Source: Hygrocybe punicea (taxonomy: Eukaryota; Basidiomycota; Agaricomycetes; Agaricales; Hygrophoraceae). Taken from it: a stretch of 64,000 bases of DNA. A model generated the notes under the pieces. It was not told the origin of the DNA. It was given only the letters and a program-made list of their open reading frames with translations, and ran no database searches. Shown piece after piece: positions 37,670 through 47,199 of the stretch (the stretch's first letter is position 1; each line of letters starts with the position of its first letter). The stretch spans positions 4,898,001-4,962,000 of the forward strand of contig OY744464.1 in the NCBI GenBank assembly GCA_963556145.1. Direction: 5' to 3'. Made by a program: the position numbers and the translations under genes.

Positions 37670-38917
37670 ATGACTAATAATGAAGAATCTGTCGAGGTAC
37701 AGACACAAACGCAAAGCTCATCTTATAACAGAGGAACCACTACTGCCTCTGCAAGGGTCAGAAATGACTGCAACAGAATTGTGCAGGAATACAGAAGCGG
37801 AAGTTGAGACAAAATCTCAGCCATCCTCGAGCTCACGCCCATCCTGCCCTTCAATCAAGAAGACGACTATGCATCTAGACAAGCCTTTAGATCCTACTGC
37901 AGGATGCTCAACGACTTTGACAAATTATGCAGCAAGGGGCAATCCCGAGGCAAAGCCACAAACCCGTTGGCTGAACTTGATGATGAGTTCCAAGAGACTG
38001 AAAACCGGGCTTCACGAGCCAACCGAACCATCTCGCCTGGATTATTCGGCGAGCATGACCAGCCTTCCAAATCAAGGGAGCCTGCTAGAGCGTCTAAGCG
38101 CACCCTTGGAACAGATGACGACAAAGACAAAGAAGACACTCACACTCCAAAATGGCGAGTCAACGTCTCTCTACTTCCGTGGGTCATCAGGCAATCGATC
38201 GATCCTACAGAACTCCCTGTTTCGCTCCAAGAAGCAAGAACCTCCATCGAAAACTTCACAAGAGATGTCAAATTCACTGTTAACTCCATCCTCAACTCCC
38301 CGGACTGTCCACAATTTCCAGTCTTGGAATGGACGAACCTCGTTTCAGGCAGATCCATTGATCTCGACCACGTCATCTCCGGACTCTTCTCAGTTTCAGA
38401 CCCCAAGCGACACGAACGTATCGGTTCCCTTGAGATCTCCATTGGGAACACGACAGCTGCCAAAAGTGTCGCATCCCATGGGGAATGGATTACAGCCTGG
38501 GAACCCACCGTCGAAGCTACAGTCTACGTATTCCCACTGCAACACAGTGAGCTCCGGAAGTATGGAAAGTATATCTCTGGGCTCTTCGCAGCCCTCCCAG
38601 TCGACCAGCATCAACAGATCATCCACTTTGATAAAGGAATCCGTGTTAGAGTTGCGCAATGACGGGACCTCATGCTTACTGATGTCCATGAGTTTGCCGA
38701 CCTTCAACTCCACTGGATCCAGTCCTGGGATGGACTACGAGGCTGTCGAGGTGACACCAGAAGCGAACGGCAACCTTTCCACAAGTGTGACCCGTGCCAC
38801 AGCTGGAACGACGGAAAATGCCCAAACAATGGGGCCAAATGTAACTATGCACATGTATGCGCAAAATGTAATAACACCAGCCACCGATCGACGGATTGTC
38901 CCTCGACAACCATCTGA
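37670..38917 (+). pseudogene. YR retroelement Gag with two in-frame TGA codons
   Basis: Frame 2 encodes a Gag-like chain: MTNNEESVEVQTQTQS, RNDCNRIVQEYRSGS, a TGA (37805-37807), DKISAILELTPILPFNQ, and SRQAFRSYCRMLNDFDKL. It continues through an alpha-helical capsid-like region (WVIRQSIDPTELPVSLQEAR), FDKGIRVRVAQ, a second TGA (38660-38662), then LTDVHEFADLQLHWIQSWDG. The C-terminal Cys/His cluster reads CDPCHSWNDGKCPN and CNYAHVCAKCNNTSHRSTDC. Homology on both sides of each TGA shows one original protein. Both stops are also in copy 2. Each can be derived from CGA by CpG decay. The second is CAA-TGA-CGG, a context known to favour readthrough in some plant RNA viruses, so readthrough cannot be excluded. 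Confidence 0.7.
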
Positions 38918-40742
38918 AAGGTTTAGTTGTTGGGCTAACAAACCTAAATACGCAAGGGATTTCGTATGGGACCCAGTAATCCACCCCAAATTGACGACGG
39001 GCTTGGTGAGCACATTGGAGTCACCACTCCCCTGTGTGCCCGACAACGAATTACACAACACTTCCACCAACGACACCATTCGCCAACATCCTGACCTCTT
39101 TTGCATCGTTACCCCAATTAAAGTTGACGTTTTCGGATCATTTCTCAGTACTCACCCGAATCGCCCCTTTGTACTCTCTGTGTGCCATGCTTTGCGAGAA
39201 GGTTTCTGGCCATGGGCACAAACTGACAACCCTTCCTACCCTGTCACTCACAACAATTCCTTCCGCCCTATCAATGACCCCAACCATCGTGCTTTTCTTT
39301 CAGTACAACGAGATGCTGAAATCGCGCTGGGACAACTGTCACCTCCCTTCAGGAAACGTCTTCTACCGGGCATGCACAGCATGCCCCTCGGCGTTGTGTT
39401 GAAACCACACTCCACCGACTTGCGTCTCGTCGTCGACCAAAGCGCTGAACCGTTCGCGCAAAACTCTTTGATCCCAAAGGAGGACTGTTTCATTCGCATG
39501 GACAACCTCCATCATCTCGGCCATGCCCTGCACAACGCTCACGCCGAGCACCCCAACCGCGAGCTGATCGTCTTCAAATCCAATGTTTCTCGAGCATATC
39601 GCCTGATGCCCATGGCACTGCATTGGCAAATCCGACAAATCATGACTTTCGACGGCGACCATTGCGTTAATCGTTGCAACCATTTCGGGAACGGTGCCGG
39701 TGGTCGTGTCTACGTGAGTTTCACTTGCTTGGTCACTTGGATCGCGATCTACGTCCTGTTTTTAGCCGATCTCTTTACATATGTTGATGATAACTTCTCT
39801 TGGGATTTTGCTGACAATCTCCTTTGGTACGAACCGTACCATAAACTTATGCCGAGGAAACAAGCTATTCTCCTTCAGCTCTGGGACGACCTTGGGATAC
39901 CACATGCTGAGAGTAAACAGGAATGGGGCGCCACCCTCTCCATCATTGGCTTCACCATCGACCCCAACGCCATGACGATTACTATGGACTCCGACCGCCG
40001 CAAGGAACTAGTCGCAGCCCTCCATTGCTTCGCATCAGTAGGGCAATGTTGCCCTCTTCGTGACTTTCAGAAGATGGCCAGTTGGGTCAATTGGGCCCTC
40101 AACGTCTACCCTTCGTTGCGCCCCGGTCTCTCCATGACTTATTTCAAGATGTCGGGTAAATCTGAACCACATAAACCTATCTGGATTAATAGCACCATGA
40201 GTAAGGAGCTATTCTGGATCGCGGATGAAATGGAATGCTCCAACAGCATCTACATCTTGAACTCCACTACCTGGTCCACAGACGAAGCCAACCTCTCCCT
40301 TTACTCCGACGCCTGCCCCACCGGCCTTGGCTTCTGGTCCCCCTTTCTTGGGACTGGGCACAAGTATGCGATCGCTCCCGGCAACACCGCAAACATTTTT
40401 TACCTCGAAGCACTCGCCGTCCTGTCTGCCTTGATGCACGTCGTCTTACATGTGTGTCCTTTGCCGCGACATATCATGGTGTATTGCAACAACACGAATA
40501 CTGTTGACATGTTCAACACCCTTTGTGCCACGCCTGAATATAATCCAATTCTTATTGCCACCGTTCAACTTTGCCTCATACACGACTTCACTTTCCGCGT
40601 GCACTTCCTTCCCGGTACCTTTAATGACATTGCCGACGCCCTATCTCGCGATCGCAATGACATCGCACTCTCTCTTGAACCACATCTGTCCATTGCTCTC
40701 TTCGAACCCCCTCGTGTGCTGCTGGGGGCGGTCCGATGTTGA
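37680..40742 (+). CDS. YR retroelement reverse transcriptase-RNase H polyprotein, copy 1
   Basis: A 1,020-codon open frame. Codons 1 to about 430 overlap gag in another frame and are Ser/Thr-rich without recognisable domains. From about 39000 the Pol part begins: DVFGSFLSTHPNRPFVLSVC, then LRLVVDQSAEPFAQNSLIPK, YRLMPMALHWQIRQIMTFDG, and the RT active site YVDD (39780-39791). RNase H follows (SLYSDACPTGLGFWSP, FYLEALAVLSAL, CNNTNTVD, FNDIADALSRDRN). In the third RNase H block the expected catalytic Asp is Asn (codon AAC at 40488-40490) in both copies, a change CpG decay of GAC would give. Its stop at 40740-40742 overlaps the start of the recombinase. Confidence 0.85.
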   Translation: MKNLSRYRHKRKAHLITEEPLLPLQGSEMTATELCRNTEAEVETKSQPSSSSRPSCPSIKKTTMHLDKPLDPTAGCSTTLTNYAARGNPEAKPQTRWLNLMMSSKRLKTGLHEPTEPSRLDYSASMTSLPNQGSLLERLSAPLEQMTTKTKKTLTLQNGESTSLYFRGSSGNRSILQNSLFRSKKQEPPSKTSQEMSNSLLTPSSTPRTVHNFQSWNGRTSFQADPLISTTSSPDSSQFQTPSDTNVSVPLRSPLGTRQLPKVSHPMGNGLQPGNPPSKLQSTYSHCNTVSSGSMESISLGSSQPSQSTSINRSSTLIKESVLELRNDGTSCLLMSMSLPTFNSTGSSPGMDYEAVEVTPEANGNLSTSVTRATAGTTENAQTMGPNVTMHMYAQNVITPATDRRIVPRQPSERFSCWANKPKYARDFVWDPVIHPKLTTGLVSTLESPLPCVPDNELHNTSTNDTIRQHPDLFCIVTPIKVDVFGSFLSTHPNRPFVLSVCHALREGFWPWAQTDNPSYPVTHNNSFRPINDPNHRAFLSVQRDAEIALGQLSPPFRKRLLPGMHSMPLGVVLKPHSTDLRLVVDQSAEPFAQNSLIPKEDCFIRMDNLHHLGHALHNAHAEHPNRELIVFKSNVSRAYRLMPMALHWQIRQIMTFDGDHCVNRCNHFGNGAGGRVYVSFTCLVTWIAIYVLFLADLFTYVDDNFSWDFADNLLWYEPYHKLMPRKQAILLQLWDDLGIPHAESKQEWGATLSIIGFTIDPNAMTITMDSDRRKELVAALHCFASVGQCCPLRDFQKMASWVNWALNVYPSLRPGLSMTYFKMSGKSEPHKPIWINSTMSKELFWIADEMECSNSIYILNSTTWSTDEANLSLYSDACPTGLGFWSPFLGTGHKYAIAPGNTANIFYLEALAVLSALMHVVLHVCPLPRHIMVYCNNTNTVDMFNTLCATPEYNPILIATVQLCLIHDFTFRVHFLPGTFNDIADALSRDRNDIALSLEPHLSIALFEPPRVLLGAVRC

Positions 40743-41713
40743 TGTCAGCAACACAAGAGACCAGGCAGCCCTCATGGCAACCCTGGTCAATTGACAGGCT
40801 CAGGCACGAGCGCGCTATCGCGATCGGCTGTGCCATTGAGCCTACGACTGCTGCTGCCTACTCCTCTGCTTTACATTCATATATTACCTTTTGCGCTAAC
40901 CACAACCTCCCAAACACCCCGACACCCGACTCCCTCAGTTTCTTCGTCATCTACATGTCCCACCACATCAAGCCACGCTCCGTCGATAACTACCTCTCCA
41001 GAATTTGTAATCAACTCGAAGCCTTTTACCCCAACGTCCGTGCTACTCATCGCCATCCGCTTGTCGTCAAAACCCTCACCGGCTGTAAAAAACTCCAGGC
41101 CGCCGGTACTCACAGGAAACAACCGTTGACGCGCGGTGAACTCGATTGCATCACTTCTCTGCCCGCTTGCTATGACGACCTTCTCTTCAGCGCCATTACC
41201 ACTGTCACCTTCCATGGCCTGCTCCGTCTCAGTGAACTCGTGTGGCCCGACTCCTCCACGTTACAAGACTACCATAAGGTCATCCTGCGCCACACCATTC
41301 ACCACAACGTGACCTCCTTTGACTTCTACTTGCCTGGACACAAAGCCGACCACTTTTTCGAAGGCAGCAAAATACTGATACATGCTCGCGACTGCGAACA
41401 CGACCCCCTCTCTATTTTTCTCAACTACCTCAACTCTCACGACCATCTCTTCCCAACACATCCCGAACTTTTCCTGTGTGCGGATGGCACTATCCCCACT
41501 TGTTCGTGGTTCCTGCGGTGTTTCCGCGAATACTTCGTCAACCCTTCGTTAGGTGGTCATTCACTTCGTTCTGGCAGCGCCACCGACCTCGCAAATGCCG
41601 GTGTCCCTCCTTATTTAATCCGAAGCATTGGCCACTGGGCCTCCGACGCCTGGCAGGTGTACATACGTCGACACCCCGCGCTACAGGCCACCCTCCTTTT
41701 TGGACGACGTTGA
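40736..41713 (+). CDS. Tyrosine recombinase of the YR retroelement
   Basis: Site-specific recombinase that would integrate the circular cDNA. The 325-residue chain has an N-terminal SAM-like core-binding region (AYSSALHSYITFCANHNLP, SVDNYLSRICNQLEAFYPNV) and a C-terminal catalytic domain. The full catalytic set is visible: Arg in FHGLLRLSELVW, Lys in LPGHKADHFFEG, His/Arg in GGHSLRSGSATDLAN, His/Trp in IRSIGHWASDAW, and Tyr in QVYIRRHP. Its ATG at 40736 overlaps the RT stop in ATGTTGA, an arrangement suited to termination-reinitiation. The frame is intact. Copy 2 lacks this gene. Confidence 0.88.
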   Translation: MLMSATQETRQPSWQPWSIDRLRHERAIAIGCAIEPTTAAAYSSALHSYITFCANHNLPNTPTPDSLSFFVIYMSHHIKPRSVDNYLSRICNQLEAFYPNVRATHRHPLVVKTLTGCKKLQAAGTHRKQPLTRGELDCITSLPACYDDLLFSAITTVTFHGLLRLSELVWPDSSTLQDYHKVILRHTIHHNVTSFDFYLPGHKADHFFEGSKILIHARDCEHDPLSIFLNYLNSHDHLFPTHPELFLCADGTIPTCSWFLRCFREYFVNPSLGGHSLRSGSATDLANAGVPPYLIRSIGHWASDAWQVYIRRHPALQATLLFGRR

Positions 41714-41831
41714 TTATTCCGCTGCTTCCCATCGCATTTCCCGCTCACTTTACCTTTCCTACCTTCGTTGCGCTACTGCTTCTTTTGACTCAAGACACAA
41801 ACCATCCCAATAAAAAAATAAAAAAAAACCT

Positions 41832-42010
41832 CAATAGCCTCTTACGGTTCCGCAGCTCCTTTATGTTACTTCTGTTTCTTATGACTGTGTATTACTTCTC
41901 ACTGTTATATTATTTCAACTTCGGCCTGGATCCAGCTTCTGAATTCAGAGCTGGATCGCAGACACCTTACTCCACTCAAAGGACAAACTGAGTAAGTGTG
42001 ATTAGACACC
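41832..42010. other. Junction segment between the two inverted YR elements
   Basis: About 180 bp with no ORF of note. It includes a near-palindrome at about 41929-41957 (GGATCCAGCTTCTGAATTCA with its complement). The copy 2 homology stops at 42011, inside its RNase H. Whether this stretch is the 3' end of copy 1, host DNA or filler from rearrangement cannot be settled. Confidence 0.4.
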
Positions 42011-44840
42011 TGTCGACAGTATTCGTGTTGTTGCAATACACCATGATATGTCGCGGCAAAGGACACACATGTAAGACGACGTGCATCAAGGCAGACAGGA
42101 CGGCGAGTGCTTCGAGGTAAAAAATGTTTGCGGTGTTGCCGGGAGCGATCGCATACTTGTGCCCAGTCCCAAGAAAGGGGGACCAGAAGCCAAGGCCGGT
42201 GGGGCAGGCGTCGGAGTAAAGGGAGAGGTTGGCTTCGTCTGTGGACCAGGTAGTGGAGTTCAAGATGTAGATGCTGTTGGAGCATTCCATTTCATCCGCG
42301 ATCCAGAATAGCTCCTTACTCATGGTGCTATTAATCCAGATAGGTTTATGTGGTTCAGATTTACCCGACATCTTGAAATAAGTCATGGAGAGACCGGGGC
42401 GCAACGAAGGGTAGACGTTGAGGGCCCAATTGACCCAACTGGCCATCTTCTGAAAGTCACGAAGAGGGCAACATTGCCCTACTGATGCGAAGCAATGGAG
42501 GGCTGCGACTAGTTCCTTGCGGCGGTCGGAGTCCATAGTAATCGTCATGGCGTTGGGGTCGATGGTGAAGCCAATGATGGAGAGGGTGGCGCCCCATTCC
42601 TGTTTACTCTCAGCATGTGGTATCCCAAGGTCGTCCCAGAGCTGAAGGAGAATAGCTTGTTTCCTCGGCATAAGTTTATGGTACGGTTCGTACCAAAGGA
42701 GATTGTCAGCAAAATCCCAAGAGAAGTTATCATCAACATATGTAAAGAGATCGGCTAAAAACAGGACGTAGATCGCGATCCAAGTGACCAAGCAAGTGAA
42801 ACTCACGTAGACACGACCACCGGCACCGTTCCCGAAATGGTTGCAACGATTAACGCAATGGTCGCCGTCGAAAGTCATGATTTGTCGGATTTGCCAATGC
42901 AGTGCCATGGGCATCAGGCGATATGCTCGAGAAACATTGGATTTGAAGACGATCAGCTCGCGGTTGGGGTGCTCGGCGTGAGCGTTGTGCAGGGCATGGC
43001 CGAGATGATGGAGGTTGTCCATGCGAATGAAACAGTCCTCCTTTGGGATCAAAGAGTTTTGCGCGAACGGTTCAGCGCTTTGGTCGACGACGAGACGCAA
43101 GTCGGTGGAGTGTGGTTTCAACACAACGCCGAGGGGCATGCTGTGCATGCCCGGTAGAAGACGTTTCCTGAAGGGAGGTGACAGTTGTCCCAGCGCGATT
43201 TCAGCATCTCGTTGTACTGAAAGAAAAGCACGATGGTTGGGGTCATTGATAGGGCGGAAGGAATTGTTGTGAGTGACAGGGTAGGAAGGGTTGTCAGTTT
43301 GTGCCCATGGCCAGAAACCTTCTCGCAAAGCATGGCACACAGAGAGTACAAAGGGGCGATTCGGGTGAGTACTGAGAAATGATCCGAAAACGTCAACTTT
43401 AATTGGGGTAACGATGCAAAAGAGGTCAGGATGTTGGCGAATGGTGTCGTTGGTGGAAGTGTTGTGTAATTCGTTGTCGGGCACACAGGGGAGTGGTGAC
43501 TCCAATGTGCTCACCAAGCCCGTCGTCAATTTGGGGTGGATTACTGGGTCCCATACGAAATCCCTTGCGTATTTAGGTTTGTTAGCCCAACAACTAAACC
43601 TTTCAGATGGTTGTCGAGGGACAATCCGTCGATCGGTGGCTGGTGTTATTACATTTTGCGCATACATGTGCATAGTTACATTTGGCCCCATTGTTTGGGC
43701 ATTTTCCGTCGTTCCAGCTGTGGCACGGGTCACACTTGTGGAAAGGTTGCCGTTCGCTTCTGGTGTCACCTCGACAGCCTCGTAGTCCATCCCAGGACTG
43801 GATCCAGTGGAGTTGAAGGTCGGCAAACTCATGGACATCAGTAAGCATGAGGTCCCGTCATTGCGCAACTCTAACACGGATTCCTTTATCAAAGTGGATG
43901 ATCTGTTGATGCTGGTCGACTGGGAGGGCTGCGAAGAGCCCAGAGATATACTTTCCATACTTCCGGAGCTCACTGTGTTGCAGTGGGAATACGTAGACTG
44001 TAGCTTCGACGGTGGGTTCCCAGGCTGTAATCCATTCCCCATGGGATGCGACACTTTTGGCAGCTGTCGTGTTCCCAATGGAGATCTCAAGGGAACCGAT
44101 ACGTTCGTGTCGCTTGGGGTCTGAAACTGAGAAGAGTCCGGAGATGACGTGGTCGAGATCAATGGATCTGCCTGAAACGAGGTTCGTCCATTCCAAGACT
44201 GGAAATTGTGGACAGTCCGGGGAGTTGAGGATGGAGTTAACAGTGAATTTGACATCTCTTGTGAAGTTTTCGATGGAGGTTCTTGCTTCTTGGAGCGAAA
44301 CAGGGAGTTCTGTAGGATCGATCGATTGCCTGATGACCCACGGAAGTAGAGAGACGTTGACTCGCCATTTTGGAGTGTGAGTGTCTTCTTTGTCTTTGTC
44401 GTCATCTGTTCCAAGGGTGCGCTTAGACGCTCTAGCAGGCTCCCTTGATTTGGAAGGCTGGTCATGCTCACCGAATAATCCAGGCGAGATGGTTCGGTTG
44501 GCTCGTGAAGCCCGGTTTTCAGTCTCTTGGAACTCATCATCAAGTTCAGCCAACGGGTTTGTGGCTTTGCCTCGGGATTGCCCCTTGCTGCATAATTTGT
44601 CAAAGTCGTTGAGCATCCTGCAGTAGGATCTAAAGGCTTGTCTAGATGCATAGTCATCTTCTTGATTGAAGGGCAGGATGGGCGTGAGCTCGAGGATGGC
44701 TGAGATTTTGTCTCAACTTCCGCTTCTGTATTCCTGCACAATTCTGTTGCAGTCATTTCTGACCCTTGCAGAGGCAGTAGTGGTTCCTCTGTTATAAGAT
44801 GAGCTTTGCGTTTGTGTCTGTACCTCGACAGATTCTTCAT
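41976..44840 (-). CDS. RT-RNase H polyprotein of YR element copy 2 (truncated)
   Basis: Same protein as copy 1 apart from two visible residue changes (Thr to Met and Ala to Val in the N-terminal half) up to the CNNTNTVD block. The element then breaks at 42011, and the frame continues for about a dozen unrelated codons before a stop at 41976. YVDD and the first two RNase H blocks are present; the last is lost. Unlikely to be a complete enzyme. Confidence 0.8.
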   Translation of the reverse strand: MKNLSRYRHKRKAHLITEEPLLPLQGSEMTATELCRNTEAEVETKSQPSSSSRPSCPSIKKMTMHLDKPLDPTAGCSTTLTNYAARGNPEAKPQTRWLNLMMSSKRLKTGLHEPTEPSRLDYSVSMTSLPNQGSLLERLSAPLEQMTTKTKKTLTLQNGESTSLYFRGSSGNRSILQNSLFRSKKQEPPSKTSQEMSNSLLTPSSTPRTVHNFQSWNGRTSFQADPLISTTSSPDSSQFQTPSDTNVSVPLRSPLGTRQLPKVSHPMGNGLQPGNPPSKLQSTYSHCNTVSSGSMESISLGSSQPSQSTSINRSSTLIKESVLELRNDGTSCLLMSMSLPTFNSTGSSPGMDYEAVEVTPEANGNLSTSVTRATAGTTENAQTMGPNVTMHMYAQNVITPATDRRIVPRQPSERFSCWANKPKYARDFVWDPVIHPKLTTGLVSTLESPLPCVPDNELHNTSTNDTIRQHPDLFCIVTPIKVDVFGSFLSTHPNRPFVLSVCHALREGFWPWAQTDNPSYPVTHNNSFRPINDPNHRAFLSVQRDAEIALGQLSPPFRKRLLPGMHSMPLGVVLKPHSTDLRLVVDQSAEPFAQNSLIPKEDCFIRMDNLHHLGHALHNAHAEHPNRELIVFKSNVSRAYRLMPMALHWQIRQIMTFDGDHCVNRCNHFGNGAGGRVYVSFTCLVTWIAIYVLFLADLFTYVDDNFSWDFADNLLWYEPYHKLMPRKQAILLQLWDDLGIPHAESKQEWGATLSIIGFTIDPNAMTITMDSDRRKELVAALHCFASVGQCCPLRDFQKMASWVNWALNVYPSLRPGLSMTYFKMSGKSEPHKPIWINSTMSKELFWIADEMECSNSIYILNSTTWSTDEANLSLYSDACPTGLGFWSPFLGTGHKYAIAPGNTANIFYLEALAVLSALMHVVLHVCPLPRHIMVYCNNTNTVDRCLITLTQFVL

Positions 44841-44850
44841 TATTAGTCAT
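43603..44850 (-). pseudogene. Gag of YR element copy 2, with the same two TGA codons
   Basis: Mirror of the copy 1 gag. It starts at 44850, is broken after RIVQEYRSGS (TGA at 44715-44713) and after FDKGIRVRVAQ (TGA at 43860-43858), and ends after the Cys/His cluster at 43603. The stops being shared shows they predate the duplication. Confidence 0.7.
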
Positions 44851-44901
44851 GAAATTTATTGATGGGAGGCACGACAATGAAGAACGTGAAACGGCAGGCA
44901 A

Positions 44902-44954
44902 CTGAAAATGGGACATAAGAAGGAGAAAAGAAAAACGGAGGAAAGACAGCTTAC
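44902..44954 (-). other. 53-nt spliceosomal intron in the 5' part of YR copy 2
   Basis: On the minus strand it begins GTAAGC and ends TTTTCAG, with a pyrimidine-rich interior. The flanks CACCTCGA and TTGCCTGCC are directly joined in copy 1 (37618/37619). It is upstream of the gag start, so it lies in the 5' UTR. Confidence 0.85.
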
Positions 44955-45004
44955 TCGAGGTGAGACTGAGAGGTCCTGAGAACAGGAGTCTACCTCGAGA
45001 AGTG

Positions 45005-45012
45005 TTTATATA
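45005..45012 (-). promoter_or_regulatory. TATA box of YR element copy 2
   Basis: TATATAAA on the minus strand, whose last base lies 28 nt upstream of 44977. That is the very base where homology with the spliced copy 1 begins, so the distance fits a TATA-directed transcription start. Confidence 0.6.
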
Positions 45013-45184
45013 ATGTGAAAGGGGTAAAGTAAGATAAAAGGGGTTAAGTGAGACAATGTTCGAGGTGCCAAAGAAAAAGGGGGCACGGGCTCAACATAAA
45101 GAGGGAGTACGCATGGGCTCCGAGTCAAGGAGTGGTTGACTGAGGGGGGGTCCCTCTGAAGCTCTTTCGAGCGTGATTAGACTA

Positions 45185-46162
45185 TAGTAAATATTTTATT
45201 TAAAAACAAATAACCAACTGAACTCAAATTATCTCTTTCTTCTGCCTCCACATCATCACTGCACGTCTCAACTCGCTCACCGTTTTTTCTCTTCTCCTTT
45301 GTGAATATATTCACCAATCCTCACCTTAGATACTCCCTAGTACTTCATACTCCATAACCCTCCACCTTACCCAGCTCCCACTCCCCTTATCTTTTTCCCA
45401 CCCCCCCTTTTCTTTCACCCCTATGACGGCCTCCGTTCCCTCCACTAGTAATACAAACCCAAGCCCCTAATGACACTCCCACTCCTCCTCCTTCCACTCC
45501 CACCCCCACTCATACTCCCAAAACCCACCTAAATTCCATCATCTCAACCTGCCTAAAGAAACTTCCCTGCCTCCAAAAACTTGCCATCAACAAAGAGAAA
45601 ACAGACCGCAATAATGAATGAGATTTGAAATGTGCATACATCCTTGCCAACCCTCACTCCCCTTCCCTTCCCGTTTCCCAAAATTCTTCTCTTATTACCA
45701 TTTCTGATACCATAGAATCACCCACTCCTTCCTCCTCCCTTCATAATTCCCTTTCCCTTTTCTCCCCCACTTCCAAAGAAATTTTTTCTGCTTTCCTCAA
45801 ATGTCATATGGATTCCAACCTCAATGATTCACCACCCCCCAAGAAAACCAAAAAACAACACAGAGATACGGAAGGTAAAGTAGAGATCATCCCCAGTATC
45901 CCCACAACATTGGGCTTCCACCAAATTCATTACAACCTCTCTACATACCACGTCTACTCACCTCTCTCCCTCTTTACCAATGCTTCCCTCTGTACCATTA
46001 ATCATGACTCCAGCATCTTACCCCTTAGAAAAATGAACCCCATCAAACCTGGCACCAAATCCCCACAAGTCCTTGATATTGAGGCCTTCGAGACCAAGTA
46101 CGGCAAAGAAACTGCCCTCTCCCACCAAGCATGGATTGAAGCCTCACGCAATTATGTGCGCT
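45185..46162 (+). pseudogene. Remnant of a retroelement Gag-like gene in pyrimidine-rich sequence
   Basis: An open frame from about 45625 reads Ser/Pro-rich sequence, then a conserved-looking block: TTLGFHQIHYNLSTYHVYSP, LFTNASLCTINHDSS, VLDIEAFETKYGKETALSHQ, AWIEASRNYVRL. I recall abundant Agaricomycete repeat proteins with this layout but cannot name a domain. There is no ATG at the head of the frame. At 46163 it runs into the TGTTAC repeat described next. The rest of 45185-45620 is low-complexity C/T-rich DNA with no gene seen. Confidence 0.45.
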
Positions 46163-46479
46163 TGTTACGGATCGCGGTCTTAATTGCGGACTCTGGCAAC
46201 AATCAACCAAACAGAGGATGGGTTTATAAGATAAGCGAGTACAAGAATGTAAAAGGGAAGGAGAAATTGTCTGGGTAGTCAAGGTGGCGATTAGGCAAAT
46301 GCAGGGATAAGGGTAATCCCTGATCCGCAGGTATCCATACTCTTAAGAGTATGAGTACGGATACAGATTCTCGTATCTGTGGGCTTCAAAATGAGCCTAA
46401 GATCATCCAAACGGTCCAGAATTGACTGAGATAGAGACTAAACATTGATTGGACTCTATCTCAGTCAATTCTTGACCGT

Positions 46480-46635
46480 TGTAGTAGATGTGCCTGGGCT
46501 GTCATGTGCCCAGTGCCCATGGTTGACCTTAGTCAGTAGGCTTCCTGATGTAGTAGACAGTCTCATCCTTTGACATCTAGTCCTTTCACCTGATTCCTGC
46601 GTGAGCACCCAGAGAGGTCCCTCGGGACCTCTCCA
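46480..46635 (+). repeat. Left LTR of the nested small LTR element
   Basis: 156 bp, TGTAGTAG...CTCTCCA, same length as the right LTR. A stem CTGGGC/GCCCAG sits about 14 nt from the start. Confidence 0.8.
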
Positions 46636-47199
46636 TCATGGTGATGAGAGTGTGATTGACTTGTGGATCCCTTTTTCTTCAGTTCCCTAGCTTTTTTTAT
46701 GCTTTTTCTCGTGAGAACGACTTTTTGCGGCCTCACCACCCACCGCTGTGCGACTGCGATTTTCCCTTCATTCACAGCTGTACAACACTCCAGCTACCCC
46801 CCGGCGCTCATGTTCAACCCAATAGGGCCCCACGTTGACCCAAAAACCCGGCCACGACCCCCTTTGAACATACAAGCCCCAGGCTGCGTCACCATTCTTC
46901 GACCCCCCATTTTTCATGCACCCCAGACCCACGCGTGCTTATCCAAAACCCCGCATCCATGCTCAACGACCCAACACCCCGGTTCTGCCCAAATGAATCC
47001 CTGTTCGCCGTCCATTTCAGATACCTGCACCCTGCCACGTCACCACTTTGGCCCTGTTTTTTCATGTACCCCAGCCCCAACCCACACTCATTCGACCCCC
47101 CGTGCCCACATTCCGCCTGCCAGAACCCCCCGCTGCACTTCGTTGCCCCAAACGAAGCCACCCTGCCATGTTTGGACGTCCCAGCACATTGCACCATGT

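Larger units (their letters stand above)
37596..41831 (+). mobile_element. Tyrosine-recombinase retroelement (DIRS/Ngaro-like), copy 1, spliced form
   Basis: A retroelement with gag, RT-RNase H and tyrosine recombinase instead of a DDE integrase. Its homology to copy 2 runs from 37596 to 40509, exactly 2,914 bp without an indel apart from one missing 53-nt intron (junction 37618/37619). The left edge coincides with the predicted transcription start of copy 2. The right edge is taken as the A-rich tract AATAAAAAAATAAAAAAAAA at 41812-41831, which resembles a poly(A) remnant. I could not find the split or inverted terminal repeats usual in Ngaro and DIRS, nor a target duplication. Confidence 0.8.
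42011..45012 (-). mobile_element. Tyrosine-recombinase retroelement, copy 2, 3'-truncated, intron retained
   Basis: Inverted relative to copy 1. Homology spans 44977-42011 (2,967 bp, that is 2,914 plus the 53-nt intron 44954-44902). The 3' part, including the end of RNase H and the whole recombinase, is missing. Upstream sequence beyond 44977 includes a TATA box and may reach further right, but no terminal repeat was recognised. Three substitutions against copy 1 were found (equivalent to 37864, 38050 and 40505 in copy 1), all CpG/TpG. Confidence 0.8.
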
